Assembly: GCA_035699745.1 (NCBI GenBank) | Contig: DASSPH010000042.1 | Location: 47,328-111,327, forward strand | Length of the DNA: 64,000 nucleotides | Source of the DNA: Vicinamibacterales bacterium | GTDB lineage: Bacteria > Acidobacteriota > Vicinamibacteria > Vicinamibacterales > 2-12-FULL-66-21 | Direction: 5' to 3' | In this document: one piece after another, positions 52,016 through 61,093 of the stretch | Position numbering within the stretch: position 1 is the stretch's first letter | Layout: each line of letters begins with the position of its first letter | Made by a program: the position numbers and the translations under genes | Notes under the pieces: model-generated | What the model was told of the DNA's origin: nothing | Seen by the model: only the letters and a program-made list of their open reading frames with translations | Database searches by the model: none

Positions 52016-53437
52016 GTGAAGACATCATCATGGCTGGTCGCCGCCGGCCTCATGACGTTCTCGACCTTGCTGATGAAGGCCAGCACCGCCGAGGTGACGT
52101 CTCCGGCGTCGATCGACCACACGGGCGCGGGGTCGCCCGTCCAGGCCGATCGCTGCGGCGGTGAGCCGTGTGACGCGGCCGCCCGGGGCTTCCGCGCGTT
52201 CTTCGACCGGCAACTCGACGGCCTCGGCGCCAACGGGCGCGCCTGCGCCGACTGTCACATGCCGGCGGACAGTTTTCAGCTGTCGCCGGACGGCGTCGAG
52301 GCGAGGTTTCAGCTTCTGCAGCGGCGGCGCCAGTGGGATCCGGCCGCCGACGATCCGCTGTTCCGGCCGATCGATGCCGATGACTTCCGGACCAATGGCG
52401 ACAGCGCCTCCGACTTCAGCAACCTCCGCCAGAACGGTCTGGTCCGAATCACGTTCCCGCTCCCGCCCAACATCAGGCTGATCGATCCGGCGACCAATCA
52501 ACCGTCGTCAGAAACGGAAGTCGACGTGTGGCGCAGCGTTCCGACGGTGAACGACGTCGCCCTGACGGGACCGGACGGCGGGATCCTGTGGCCGCGCGGG
52601 CCGAACAACGCCGGCGGCTACCAGCTGGACGCGCGTTTCGGCAGCCTGCAGGAACAGGCGGCGGCGGCGTTGATCGGCCACGCCCAGGTTCAGGTCGCGC
52701 CTCCGCAGCAGCTGCTCGACGACCTGGCGTCGTTTCAGCGCGTGCTGTTCACCAACGAGCGCGTCCGCGCGCTGGCGGACGCGGCGCGCGAGGGGACGGA
52801 GCCGCTGCTGGATTCCGATCGCCATCTCGATCCGCTCGAACGGGAAGGCAAGGTCGTATTCGAGCGCGCCTGCGCCCAGTGCCACGGCGGTCCCGGACAA
52901 TCGACCCCGCAGGCGACGCCCAACAACCCTCCGGCGCCGGTGATTCGCTATCACGCCATCCTGAGCCAGTGTCCGCGTCCCGTCGACGCCGCCGCCCGCT
53001 TCGTGTTCGACGCGTGCCGGCCGCAGCTTGCCCGCAACGCGCGCACGTATGAAATCGCGTTGTCGGCCGCAACTGCGACGCCGAGCGGCGTGCTGCCCGC
53101 CGGGACCCTCGTGCGCCGGACGACGTCCGATCCCGGCCGGGCGTTGCTGACCGGCTTCGTCGGCGGCCCCGCGCCGCGGGACGACTGGGAGAAATTCGAC
53201 GTGCCGGGCCTTCGGGGCATCAGCAGGACCGCTCCCTACTTCCACAACAACAGCGCCGCGACCCTCGAGGAAGTCGTCGATCACTACATCGCGCTCTTCC
53301 TGCGCGCGGAAGCCAACTTCGTTCCGGGCCCGGGCAGCGTCATCCCGCCGATCGCGACGACCGACGGCCTGAATTTCGATCGCCGCCCGCGGCCTGAAGA
53401 AGTCAAGGCGCTGCTCGCATACCTGCGAAAGCTGTGA
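52016..53437 (+). CDS. Second di-haem cytochrome c peroxidase-like protein
   Basis: 473 residues from GTG 52016, five bases behind GGAGGG. Signal peptide at the start. Haem sites are CADCH (near 80) and CAQCH (near 286). The C-terminal GLRGISRTAPYFHNNSAATLEEV matches the neighbour, so the two arose by duplication, but this one has about 90 extra residues between the haem motifs. No further CxxCH is seen. Functional differences cannot be told from sequence. Confidence 0.8.
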   Translation: MKTSSWLVAAGLMTFSTLLMKASTAEVTSPASIDHTGAGSPVQADRCGGEPCDAAARGFRAFFDRQLDGLGANGRACADCHMPADSFQLSPDGVEARFQLLQRRRQWDPAADDPLFRPIDADDFRTNGDSASDFSNLRQNGLVRITFPLPPNIRLIDPATNQPSSETEVDVWRSVPTVNDVALTGPDGGILWPRGPNNAGGYQLDARFGSLQEQAAAALIGHAQVQVAPPQQLLDDLASFQRVLFTNERVRALADAAREGTEPLLDSDRHLDPLEREGKVVFERACAQCHGGPGQSTPQATPNNPPAPVIRYHAILSQCPRPVDAAARFVFDACRPQLARNARTYEIALSAATATPSGVLPAGTLVRRTTSDPGRALLTGFVGGPAPRDDWEKFDVPGLRGISRTAPYFHNNSAATLEEVVDHYIALFLRAEANFVPGPGSVIPPIATTDGLNFDRRPRPEEVKALLAYLRKL

Positions 53438-53443
53438 GAGGGA

Positions 53444-54130
53444 ATGGACATGAACGGCACATTCAAGACGATCCAGCGCCTCTGTGCTCTCTCGAGCGTC
53501 GCAGTCCTGCTGGCCGCGTGCGGGGGTGGACCTTCGCTTCCGACCGCACTCCCTCCGCCGCCGCCGCCGCCGCCCCCGGCCGTGACGTACGTGTTGTCCG
53601 GCGCCGTCTCCGAAATGACCTCAGCCGGCTCCGCGCCGGTACAGGGCGCGCGGGTGATCGAGATGGTGTCGGGACGGACCTCGGTAAGTGACCAGGACGG
53701 ACGGTACAGCATCGACGGGCTCACGGCGATCAGCCGCTCCGTCTCGGTGACGAAGGCCGGCTACATCGTCGCGACGGGAGCCGTCACGATGAGCGGCGAC
53801 ACCGAGCTCGATATCCGCCTCGAACGGATCGCGAGCTATGTCCTGTCCGGTGTGGTTTTCGAAATGACCGCGGCAGGGCAGGTGCCCGTCGAAGGGGTGG
53901 AACTGTATTGCGACTCGTGCGGAAGCCCGGTCGGTCATACGTTCGTGTACACGAACGCCGCTGGCGCATACCGCTTCGAATGGAGCCAGAACGGCGTCCA
54001 CCCGCTGTTCGTGACGAAAGCCGGCTACGACATCTTCGATCCGACCGGGGAGCTGCTGGATTCATACGGCCGGATTCACGCGACGGTTCGCGGCGACACG
54101 CGCTTCGACGTGCAACTCGTCCGGCGGTGA
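53444..54130 (+). CDS. Lipoprotein with two carboxypeptidase-regulatory-like domains
   Basis: 228 residues from ATG 53444 (ATG 53450 possible), six bases after the cytochrome stop. A lipobox VLLAACGG puts the lipidated Cys near 26; a polyproline spacer of nine residues follows. Two repeats of a CarboxypepD_reg-like beta sandwich follow, each starting YVLSGxVxEMTxAG. The second has Cys-x-x-Cys (CDSCG). It may hold or bind the cytochromes at the membrane; this is inference from position. Confidence 0.75.
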   Translation: MDMNGTFKTIQRLCALSSVAVLLAACGGGPSLPTALPPPPPPPPPAVTYVLSGAVSEMTSAGSAPVQGARVIEMVSGRTSVSDQDGRYSIDGLTAISRSVSVTKAGYIVATGAVTMSGDTELDIRLERIASYVLSGVVFEMTAAGQVPVEGVELYCDSCGSPVGHTFVYTNAAGAYRFEWSQNGVHPLFVTKAGYDIFDPTGELLDSYGRIHATVRGDTRFDVQLVRR

Positions 54131-54145
54131 AGCGGCGGGCTGGCG

Positions 54146-57118
54146 CTATTTTCCCCGCGGGTCGATCAGGACGATGTTGGAGTTCTGACGGATGCGATCG
54201 AAGACGATGCGCGTGCCGCCGGGGGAAATGTCGAAGCCGCGCACGTTGCCCTTGTTGCTGAGCCGCGTGATCTGACGCTGCTCGCCGGTGACGAGATCGA
54301 ACAGCCAGAAATCCAGCGACTCGGGCCGCGGCCGGTAGACGAGATGCGTCTGGTCGAGGAAGCGATAGCCGTCCGGGGCCGCCCGGAGATCTTCGCGCGC
54401 TCCGGTCGGCCAGGTCACCAGCGGCAGATCGTACTTCGTGCCGTCCTGCCGCACGGCCTTGAGCGGCGCGCCCGCTTGCCGCGCGGTCGTGGTCCCGCCG
54501 GAGAACAGGCCGGCGTAAATGATGAAGTGCCCGTCGGGTGCCCAGACGGGATCGGTGGCGACACCGGACACCAGACGGCGGGGTGGTCCTCCGTCGACGG
54601 GGATCGCGAAGAGGCCCATCCCGCCCGCGTCGCGCGCGCCGGCTGCGATCCAGCGCCCGTCAGGCGACCAGTCCGGCGTGCCGAGTATCTCGAGCGACGC
54701 CGCCAGGATCTGCGAGCCCTGGCCGTCCTGGTTCATGACCGCCAGCCGCTTCCTGCCTGAATCTCTGACGACCACCGCCACGCGGCGGCCGTCCGGCGAG
54801 GGCGCGGGCGTTTCGATCACGTGCTCGTCCGCGGCGTTGGTGATCTCCACGGCGGTCGTGTCGAACCGCCAGACGCGATCTCCTGTTCCGCGCGCCGACA
54901 GGAAGAACAACAGCGGCGACTCGGTCCCTCGCGCGTAGCGCGGGGCGAGCGCTCGCTCCGTCGGGAGCGGGACGGGGACCACTTCCTCCTCCGTGGGCGG
55001 CCTGTCGGCGCGGATCGCCACGCTCCAGAGCCTTGCGGTCGGGTTCGCCTGCGTCGCGACGACCGGCCCGTGGTTGCGGCTCGCGGACACCGAGCTGTAC
55101 TGCTGGATGCCGGTGGGAATCCGTCTCGGCAGCACGCGCCCGGCGCCCCACAACCGTCCTGAGGTGCGCAGCCCGCCGACGTCGAGCGACCAGAGCCACG
55201 AGCCGAACCCCTTCTCGTCAGGCGCGACGAACACCAGCGTGTCGCGATCGAGCATCGCGAGATACGTCAAGGTCGTGTTCAGGAAGGTCAGCTGCTCCGG
55301 CGATCCGCCGGAGGGGCGGACCCGCCAGACGTCCATCTCGTACGGGCGGTTCACGTCGCGGATGATCCCGTGCGCGAAATAGATCCACGCGTCGTCAGGC
55401 GCCCAGACCATGTTGTGATTGTGGAACGCCTCGGCCGGCTCCCGGCCCGGCGTGGCGGGCCAGTCGATATCGATCCGGCGCGCGTTGCGGCCGGCGCCGT
55501 CCGCCGTCCACAGATAGTCGCCGGCCAGGTTGTTGAAATAGATCAGACGGTCGTCCGTCGACCAGGCCGGCGTGTGATCGCCGTCGGTGAGAAACGCGCG
55601 AGGCGTTCCCCCCGACCACGGCATTTCCAGTTTCTGCCTTGCCTCGATGCTGAACCAGAGCCTCGCCGAGTCCGGGAAGAATCCGGTCCAGCGCAGCGCG
55701 CCGACGGGATTGACCAGCGGCTTGACGCCGTCGGTGAGGTTCTTGAAAACACCGGTGGCCACCAGACCGGAATACAGATCGAGCTCGCCGTCGCGATCGG
55801 AGAGGAAGGCGACGGCCTTTCCATCCGGAGAGATCTCGGCGCCCCACTCGGAGCCGGGCCAGTCGGTCAATGCTTTGAAGCCTTCCGACGGGAGCGGGTT
55901 CTCGAACGCGGCCGGCCGGAGTCCTTCCCGCGCTGCCGCCACGGCCGCGAGCAGCGCGAGCGCCGCCCAGGGCAGCCAGACCCTGGCGCGGCGTCCGGCG
56001 GCGGGCTCCGGCGCGGCGACGGCGCCCGGCAGCGCGTCGTCGATGGCATCGATCTCGATCCTCGCGTCGCCGATATCCCGCAAGCGCTGCCGTGGATCCT
56101 TGGCGAGGCAGCGGACCAGCAGCCGCCGGATCGACGCCGGCGTCGAGGCGGGCAGCGCCGACCACGCCGGCTCGCGTTCGAGGATCCTGGCGATCGAATC
56201 CGAGGCGGTGTCGCCGGCAAACGTGCCGCGGCCGGTCAGCATCTCGTAGAGCACGCATCCGAACGCCCAGATGTCGGTGCGCTTGTCCACGGCGTGGCCG
56301 CGCGCCTGCTCCGGACTCATGTAGGCGGCGGTGCCGATCACGGCGCCGCCGACTCTCTCACCTTGCGTCACCGTGGAGGCACGGGTGAGGTCCGGCGCGG
56401 AACCGTCGGCGCTCACCATCTTCGCAAGGCCGAAGTCGAGGACCTTCACGACGCCGTCCGGCGTGATCTTGATGTTTGCCGGCTTCAGGTCGCGGTGGAC
56501 GATGCCCTTGTCGTGGGCGACTTCGAGAGCATCGGCGATCTGCCGCGCAATCCTGAGCGCATCCGGCAGCGGCAGCCCGCCGCCGCCCGCGCGCCGCCGG
56601 TCCTCGATGCGGCCGGCGAGGGTCTCACCCTCGACGAGCTCGAGGATCAGCAACGGTATGCCGTCGACTTCTTCGACCCCGTAGATCGCGCAGATGTTGG
56701 CGTGGTTCACCGCGGCGAGCATGCGCGCCTCGCGCTCGAAGCGGGCGAGGCGATCGGGACGCCGGGTGAACGCGGGCGGCAGGATCTTGATGGCGACGTC
56801 GCGTCCCAGCCTGGCGTCGCGCGCGCGGTAGACTTCTCCCATGCCGCCGGCGCCGAGCAGCGCGCCGAGGCGATAACCGCCGAGCGATCGGCCGGTCAGA
56901 TCGGGCGGCACGGCAACGGCGAGCGCCGCCGCCACGTCGGGCGCGGTGCGGGAGAGAAACCCGCCCTCCAGCGATTCGTTCAGCAGGGCCTCGACCTCGC
57001 GCCGCAAGCCGTCGTCGCCGCGGCACGCCGCATCGAGGAACGCGGCGCGATCGGCGGCCGGCCGGACGTACGCGCCGTGATACAGCTCCTCGATCCGCCG
57101 CCACCGTTCGGGGGTCAT
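54146..57118 (-). CDS. Ser/Thr protein kinase with PD40 propeller
   Basis: 990 residues. An N-terminal helical region is followed by a Hanks-type kinase domain: P-loop GAGGMGEV (89-96), Lys111 in VAIKILPP, HRDLKPAN with Asp210, DFGLAK and the activation-loop region with GTAAYMSPEQARG. One membrane helix lies near 375-395, and the rest is an extracytoplasmic TolB/PD40 propeller. The ECF sigma gene ends four bases upstream, so kinase and sigma factor form a unit that may link an external signal to transcription. Confidence 0.93.
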   Translation of the reverse strand: MTPERWRRIEELYHGAYVRPAADRAAFLDAACRGDDGLRREVEALLNESLEGGFLSRTAPDVAAALAVAVPPDLTGRSLGGYRLGALLGAGGMGEVYRARDARLGRDVAIKILPPAFTRRPDRLARFEREARMLAAVNHANICAIYGVEEVDGIPLLILELVEGETLAGRIEDRRRAGGGGLPLPDALRIARQIADALEVAHDKGIVHRDLKPANIKITPDGVVKVLDFGLAKMVSADGSAPDLTRASTVTQGERVGGAVIGTAAYMSPEQARGHAVDKRTDIWAFGCVLYEMLTGRGTFAGDTASDSIARILEREPAWSALPASTPASIRRLLVRCLAKDPRQRLRDIGDARIEIDAIDDALPGAVAAPEPAAGRRARVWLPWAALALLAAVAAAREGLRPAAFENPLPSEGFKALTDWPGSEWGAEISPDGKAVAFLSDRDGELDLYSGLVATGVFKNLTDGVKPLVNPVGALRWTGFFPDSARLWFSIEARQKLEMPWSGGTPRAFLTDGDHTPAWSTDDRLIYFNNLAGDYLWTADGAGRNARRIDIDWPATPGREPAEAFHNHNMVWAPDDAWIYFAHGIIRDVNRPYEMDVWRVRPSGGSPEQLTFLNTTLTYLAMLDRDTLVFVAPDEKGFGSWLWSLDVGGLRTSGRLWGAGRVLPRRIPTGIQQYSSVSASRNHGPVVATQANPTARLWSVAIRADRPPTEEEVVPVPLPTERALAPRYARGTESPLLFFLSARGTGDRVWRFDTTAVEITNAADEHVIETPAPSPDGRRVAVVVRDSGRKRLAVMNQDGQGSQILAASLEILGTPDWSPDGRWIAAGARDAGGMGLFAIPVDGGPPRRLVSGVATDPVWAPDGHFIIYAGLFSGGTTTARQAGAPLKAVRQDGTKYDLPLVTWPTGAREDLRAAPDGYRFLDQTHLVYRPRPESLDFWLFDLVTGEQRQITRLSNKGNVRGFDISPGGTRIVFDRIRQNSNIVLIDPRGK

Positions 57119-57122
57119 TGGC

Positions 57123-57695
57123 TCACGGGCAATCCCCGCGCATTTCCCGTTGCAGCCACGCTTTCGCCAGGCGCCAGTCGCGCATCACGGTGTCGCTCGA
57201 CACGTTCAGGACGGCCGCGGTTTCTTCGACGCTCAGCCCGCCGAAGAACCGCAGCTCGACGACGCGGCTCTTGCGCTCGTCGAACCGGTCGAGCGCCTCG
57301 AGCGCGTCATCCAGCGCGACGAAGTTCTGGTTCGGTTCGTCGGTCACGACCAGCGCTTCGTCGAAGGTGACGCGCGCGGCCTCGCCGCCGCGTTTGTGGG
57401 CGTGCCTCGCGCGGGCATGGTCGACGAGAATGCGGCGCATCACGCGGGCCGAGACGGCGAGGAAATGCGCGCGGTCCTGCCACGCGACCACTTTTCCGTC
57501 GACCAGGCGGAGATACGCTTCGTTGACGAGCGCCGTCGCCTGCAGACTGTGCCCGGCGCGTTCCCCGGCCATGCAGCGTCGCGCGATCCGGTAGAGCTCC
57601 TGATGAACCAGCGGGATCAGGCGGTCGCGTGCGCTCTGGTCGCCTTGCCCCCATTTGAGAAGTAGCGCCGTGACGCTGGCGGGGTGTTGAGTAAT
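57123..57695 (-). CDS. ECF-type sigma factor, acidobacterial SigK-like, start codon unclear
   Basis: 190 residues if started at ATT 57695. The frame is bounded by a TAG at 57707-57705, and from there to ATG 57572 there is no ATG, GTG or TTG. Yet the segment (LLLKWGQGDQSARDRLIPLV, then HQELYRIARRC) is conserved region 2 of this family. Region 4 reads ELRFFGGLSVEETAAVLNVS. So translation must use ATT, a CTG, or an upstream frameshift; starting at ATG 57572 would remove most of region 2.1. The kinase gene follows after four bases. Confidence 0.8.
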   Translation of the reverse strand: MTQHPASVTALLLKWGQGDQSARDRLIPLVHQELYRIARRCMAGERAGHSLQATALVNEAYLRLVDGKVVAWQDRAHFLAVSARVMRRILVDHARARHAHKRGGEAARVTFDEALVVTDEPNQNFVALDDALEALDRFDERKSRVVELRFFGGLSVEETAAVLNVSSDTVMRDWRLAKAWLQREMRGDCP

Positions 57696-57828
57696 GCCCG
57701 CATTCTAGACCCTTTCGCTCCTTCGGGTACCTGCCGGGCGCGGTGCTGTAGACTTCGCCGCATATCGGCACCCGACGCGGCGCACGCAAGCCCGTGCCGG
57801 GGGATCCGAAACGGAATGGAGCGCGATC

Positions 57829-60219
57829 ATGCCGGCTGATGCTCTGCTGCAGGACTTGAAGCATGGCGTACGTCAGATCGTCCAGGACCGGTGGCTCACC
57901 ACCGCGGCGGTCGTCGCGCTGGCGCTCGGGCTCGGCGTCAGCACGACCATCATGACCGTCATGTACGGTTTGAACCTCCGTGCGCTTCCCTTCGACCGTC
58001 CAGCGGCGCTCGTGGACGTCGGCGTCGACGGCGGCGACACGACCTACGCGCTGTTCGACCGGTGGCGGTCGGCGCGTTCCGCGACCGCCGTCGCCGCGCA
58101 TGCCGGCGCGCCAATCAACCTTCGCGACGACGTCCAGGCCACCGATCAGGTGGCTGGCACGTTCGTGAGTCACAGCACGTTCGGACTGCTCGGGATCCAG
58201 CCGATCCTCGGGCGTGACTTCGTGGAGGGCGACGACCGCGCCGGTGCGCCTGCGGTCGCCATCATCAGCCATGCGATCTGGACCGATCGCTACGGCGGCG
58301 ACAGGGGAGCGGTCGGCAGGACGCTGCATCTCAATGGCGCGCCCGTGACCGTCGTCGGCGTGATGCCGCCGGGGTTCAGGTTTCCGGTCAGTTCCGACCT
58401 CTGGCTGCCGCTCGCGGCAATGCCGGCGGCGCACGCGCCATCCGCGGCGGCGCGTCCTGTCAGCGTGATCGCGAGGCTGGCCGAAGGGGTCACCGTCCAG
58501 CAGGCCAGCGCCGAGTTCACCGCGATTGCGGCGCCGCTGAACGAGCGCAATCACTGGCGCCGTGTGGCGGTCGTCCCGCTCAACGAGGGATTCGTCGGCA
58601 GCATGACCGAGCCGGCGCCGTTGATGATCATGGCGGCGGCGCTGCTGGTCGTGGTGATCGCATGCTCGCACGCCGCGAACCTCCTGCTCGTGCGTTCGAT
58701 GGCGCGCGCGCGGGACGTCTCGCTGCGGCTGGCGCTCGGCGCGAGCCGCGCGCGGATCGTGCGCCAGCTGCTCATCGAAAGCGCCCTGATGGGCGCGATG
58801 GCCGGTCTGATCGGCCTTGGTGCCGCCTCGTTCGGGGTGTCGTGGTTCGCGAACGAAACGCGTGACTTCAACCTGCCGTACTGGATCAGATTCACGCTCG
58901 ACGCACGGTTGTTCGCCTGGCTGGCGTGCTTCAGTGTCGGCGCCGGCATTGCCTTCGGGCTGCTGCCGGCCGCTCACCTGGCACGCACCGACCTGACCTC
59001 GGTATTGAACCAGGCGGGGCGAGGCACGACGCCGCGCGCCAACCGCCTGATGGGCGGGCTCCTCGTCGGCCAGCTGGCCGTCACGGTGATCCTGCTGAAT
59101 TCGGCGGCGCTGTTGACGCAGAGCGCGCGCGTGCTGCAGCGCGCCGACTCGGCGATCGACCTTCCCAACGTGTGGGAGATGCGCCTGGCGCTGCCCGAAG
59201 ACAGTTACGGGTCGCTCGAGAAGCGGCAGTTGCTCTACCGGCAGCTCGACGAACGTCTTGGATCGCTGGCAGGGGCCGAGGCGGCGGCGCTGTCGAGCGC
59301 CGCCCCGTTTGTCGGATCCCCGTCCAGAACCGTTCTCACCGGCGGTCAGCAGGCGCAGGACAACGAGCGCCGGCGCACGACGCGCGTCGTCGGCATCGGA
59401 GCGCGGTATTTCGACGTCCTGGGGCTGAAGCTCCGTCGCGGTACGGAGTGGGACCGGCTGGACGCGTCTTCTTCGCCTCACTCCGTGCTGGTCAATGACC
59501 CGTTTGTCAGCGCGTTCTTCCCCGGCGGCGATCCGATCGGGCGGCAGATCCGGTTGGCGGATGCCGCCGCTCCCGGCGCTCCGCCGCCGCTCTTGACCGT
59601 CGTCGGCGTCGTGCCCCCGGTCCGCCAGAGTGTGGCTCGCGACGAGGAGCCGGTGGCGTATGTTCCGCACGGGATCGACCCGGGGCTGCGCGCGTCCGTC
59701 CTCGTGCGCGGAAACCCGGCCGTGTTCGCGCCGGCCCTGCGCGAGGCCGTCCGCACGCTCGACCCCAATCTGCCCGTGTACGGCTTGCAGACGCTCGAGC
59801 GGCTGTCGGAGAAGTCCCGCTGGATGCAGCGGGCGACCAGCACGCTGTTGACCGCCTTCGCCGTCGTGGCCGTGTTTCTCAGCGCGCTCGGCATGTACGC
59901 GCTGACCGCGTACAACGCCGCCCGGCGCGCGCAGGAAATCGGCATCCGCATGGCGCTCGGCGCACGACCGTTCCAGGCGTGGTCGCTCGTGCTGCGGCGT
60001 GCTCTCGTGCATCTCGGTGTCGGTCTGACGCTTGGCCTCGGCGGCGCGCTGCTGGCGGCCACCGCGCTTCGCGGCGTTCTGGTGCGGATCCGTCCGACCG
60101 ACGTTCCGACCCTGCTGTCCGTCGCGCTGCTGCTGGTCGTGATTACCGGGCTGGCGAGCTTCCTGCCGGCGCGGCGCGCGGCGCACACCGATCCCCTCGA
60201 GGTCCTTCGCACGGAGTAG
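57829..60219 (+). CDS. ADOP/MacB-like ABC transporter permease
   Basis: 796 residues from ATG 57829, with GGAG seven bases upstream. The ADOP layout is kept: helix 1, core domain, FtsX block (LRLALGASRARIVRQLL near 300), second helix, core domain, and last FtsX block (EIGIRMALGARPFQAW). It is the most diverged of the three: the usual NTAIFSVVNAVLLRPLP region reads STTIMTVMYGLNLRALPF. Divergent from the ECF sigma gene, so it could be its target. No ATPase nearby. Confidence 0.88.
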   Translation: MPADALLQDLKHGVRQIVQDRWLTTAAVVALALGLGVSTTIMTVMYGLNLRALPFDRPAALVDVGVDGGDTTYALFDRWRSARSATAVAAHAGAPINLRDDVQATDQVAGTFVSHSTFGLLGIQPILGRDFVEGDDRAGAPAVAIISHAIWTDRYGGDRGAVGRTLHLNGAPVTVVGVMPPGFRFPVSSDLWLPLAAMPAAHAPSAAARPVSVIARLAEGVTVQQASAEFTAIAAPLNERNHWRRVAVVPLNEGFVGSMTEPAPLMIMAAALLVVVIACSHAANLLLVRSMARARDVSLRLALGASRARIVRQLLIESALMGAMAGLIGLGAASFGVSWFANETRDFNLPYWIRFTLDARLFAWLACFSVGAGIAFGLLPAAHLARTDLTSVLNQAGRGTTPRANRLMGGLLVGQLAVTVILLNSAALLTQSARVLQRADSAIDLPNVWEMRLALPEDSYGSLEKRQLLYRQLDERLGSLAGAEAAALSSAAPFVGSPSRTVLTGGQQAQDNERRRTTRVVGIGARYFDVLGLKLRRGTEWDRLDASSSPHSVLVNDPFVSAFFPGGDPIGRQIRLADAAAPGAPPPLLTVVGVVPPVRQSVARDEEPVAYVPHGIDPGLRASVLVRGNPAVFAPALREAVRTLDPNLPVYGLQTLERLSEKSRWMQRATSTLLTAFAVVAVFLSALGMYALTAYNAARRAQEIGIRMALGARPFQAWSLVLRRALVHLGVGLTLGLGGALLAATALRGVLVRIRPTDVPTLLSVALLLVVITGLASFLPARRAAHTDPLEVLRTE

Positions 60220-60344
60220 CCGCGAGCACGATCCGACCCACGGGACTGGTTCTTAGGGGGATTGTCGCAGGGCGCCATGGCCGCGAGTGAAGTGGCGTTT
60301 CGATCCGATCTGCCGTTGTGAGGGGCTGGCGGAGCGTTCCGCCG

Positions 60345-60374
60345 TTGACGCTGGTGAGCCTCGACAACTACGAT
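60345..60374 (+). promoter_or_regulatory. Promoter of the LMW-PTP-like gene
   Basis: TTGACG (60345-60350), 18 bases, then TACGAT (60369-60374). Transcription would start near 60381, leaving a leader of about 29 bases with GGAGGG before the start codon. Confidence 0.55.
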
Positions 60375-60409
60375 CGGCCAACCGGGCGAAAGCGCAGGCG
60401 GGAGGGAAC

Positions 60410-60925
60410 GTGAAGATCATGCATCGGGCAATCGCGGTCGTGCTGGCGGTGGGACTCTGTGCCGCGGGTTCGGCCGTGTCCGCGCTATCGCAGGCACAGT
60501 CGCCATCGCCGAAGCCCCCGGCGGTGCTGTTCATGTGTCCGCACGGGGCCGCCAAGAGCGTCCTGGCGTCCGCTTACTTCCAGCGTGCCGCGAAGGAACG
60601 CGGCCTGAACGTCGTCGTGACGTCCGCAGGCACGGAGCCCGATCCTGCGGTCGCGCCGGCCGTATCGGCGCATCTGAAGAAGAACGGCTACACCGTTCCG
60701 ATCAGCAAACCGACGCGCGCGACCGCCGCGCAAGTGGCCGCGGCGGACGTGGTCGTGTCGCTCGGGTGCGACCTTTCCGGGTATCCGGCGCCGCGCGGCA
60801 GAACGCTGAACTGGGACGACGTTCCCTCCCCGAGCCAGGACTTCGAGAAAGCGGACGCCGCGATCAAACAGAAGGTGGCGGCGCTGGTAGAGGAACTCGT
60901 GCGTCAGCGTGCCAGGGCGCGCTGA
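60410..60925 (+). CDS. Periplasmic LMW-PTP/arsenate-reductase-like protein
   Basis: 171 residues from GTG 60410, three bases after GGAGGG (ATG 60419 also possible). A signal peptide precedes a complete low-molecular-weight phosphatase fold. The P-loop reads CPHGAAKS: Cys43 is kept, but the catalytic Arg six residues on is Lys49. The distal acidic motif reads NWDDVP. I recall other exported members with this Lys, so it may be a family trait. Enzyme activity is doubtful; substrate binding is possible. Confidence 0.78.
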   Translation: MKIMHRAIAVVLAVGLCAAGSAVSALSQAQSPSPKPPAVLFMCPHGAAKSVLASAYFQRAAKERGLNVVVTSAGTEPDPAVAPAVSAHLKKNGYTVPISKPTRATAAQVAAADVVVSLGCDLSGYPAPRGRTLNWDDVPSPSQDFEKADAAIKQKVAALVEELVRQRARAR

Positions 60926-61093
60926 CAGGCACCTGCGCCAGGCAGGCACAACGCCCTTCTGAAATGCAAGTCGCGGCAATTGCCGACGTGCTCGGCGCGG
61001 TGCGCTTTGCGGCGCGACCGCGCATTGTGATTCTGCTGACCACAGGCTCTGCATTCCATCCGTGAAGATATCGGCGACCGCCGATGCGGATGA
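60926..61093. other. Convergent intergenic region
   Basis: 168 bp between the phosphatase-like gene and the ankyrin gene. It holds a perfect 12-bp palindrome CGGCAATTGCCG (60974-60985) but no gene. Confidence 0.4.

Noticed and set aside
57123..57572. ECF sigma factor starting at ATG 57572
   Set aside because: This start removes conserved region 2.1, which is clearly encoded upstream in the same frame.
57307..60186. A 959-codon minus-strand frame opposite the third ADOP and its upstream region
   Set aside because: Same composition artefact; it also overlaps the well-supported ECF sigma gene in another frame.
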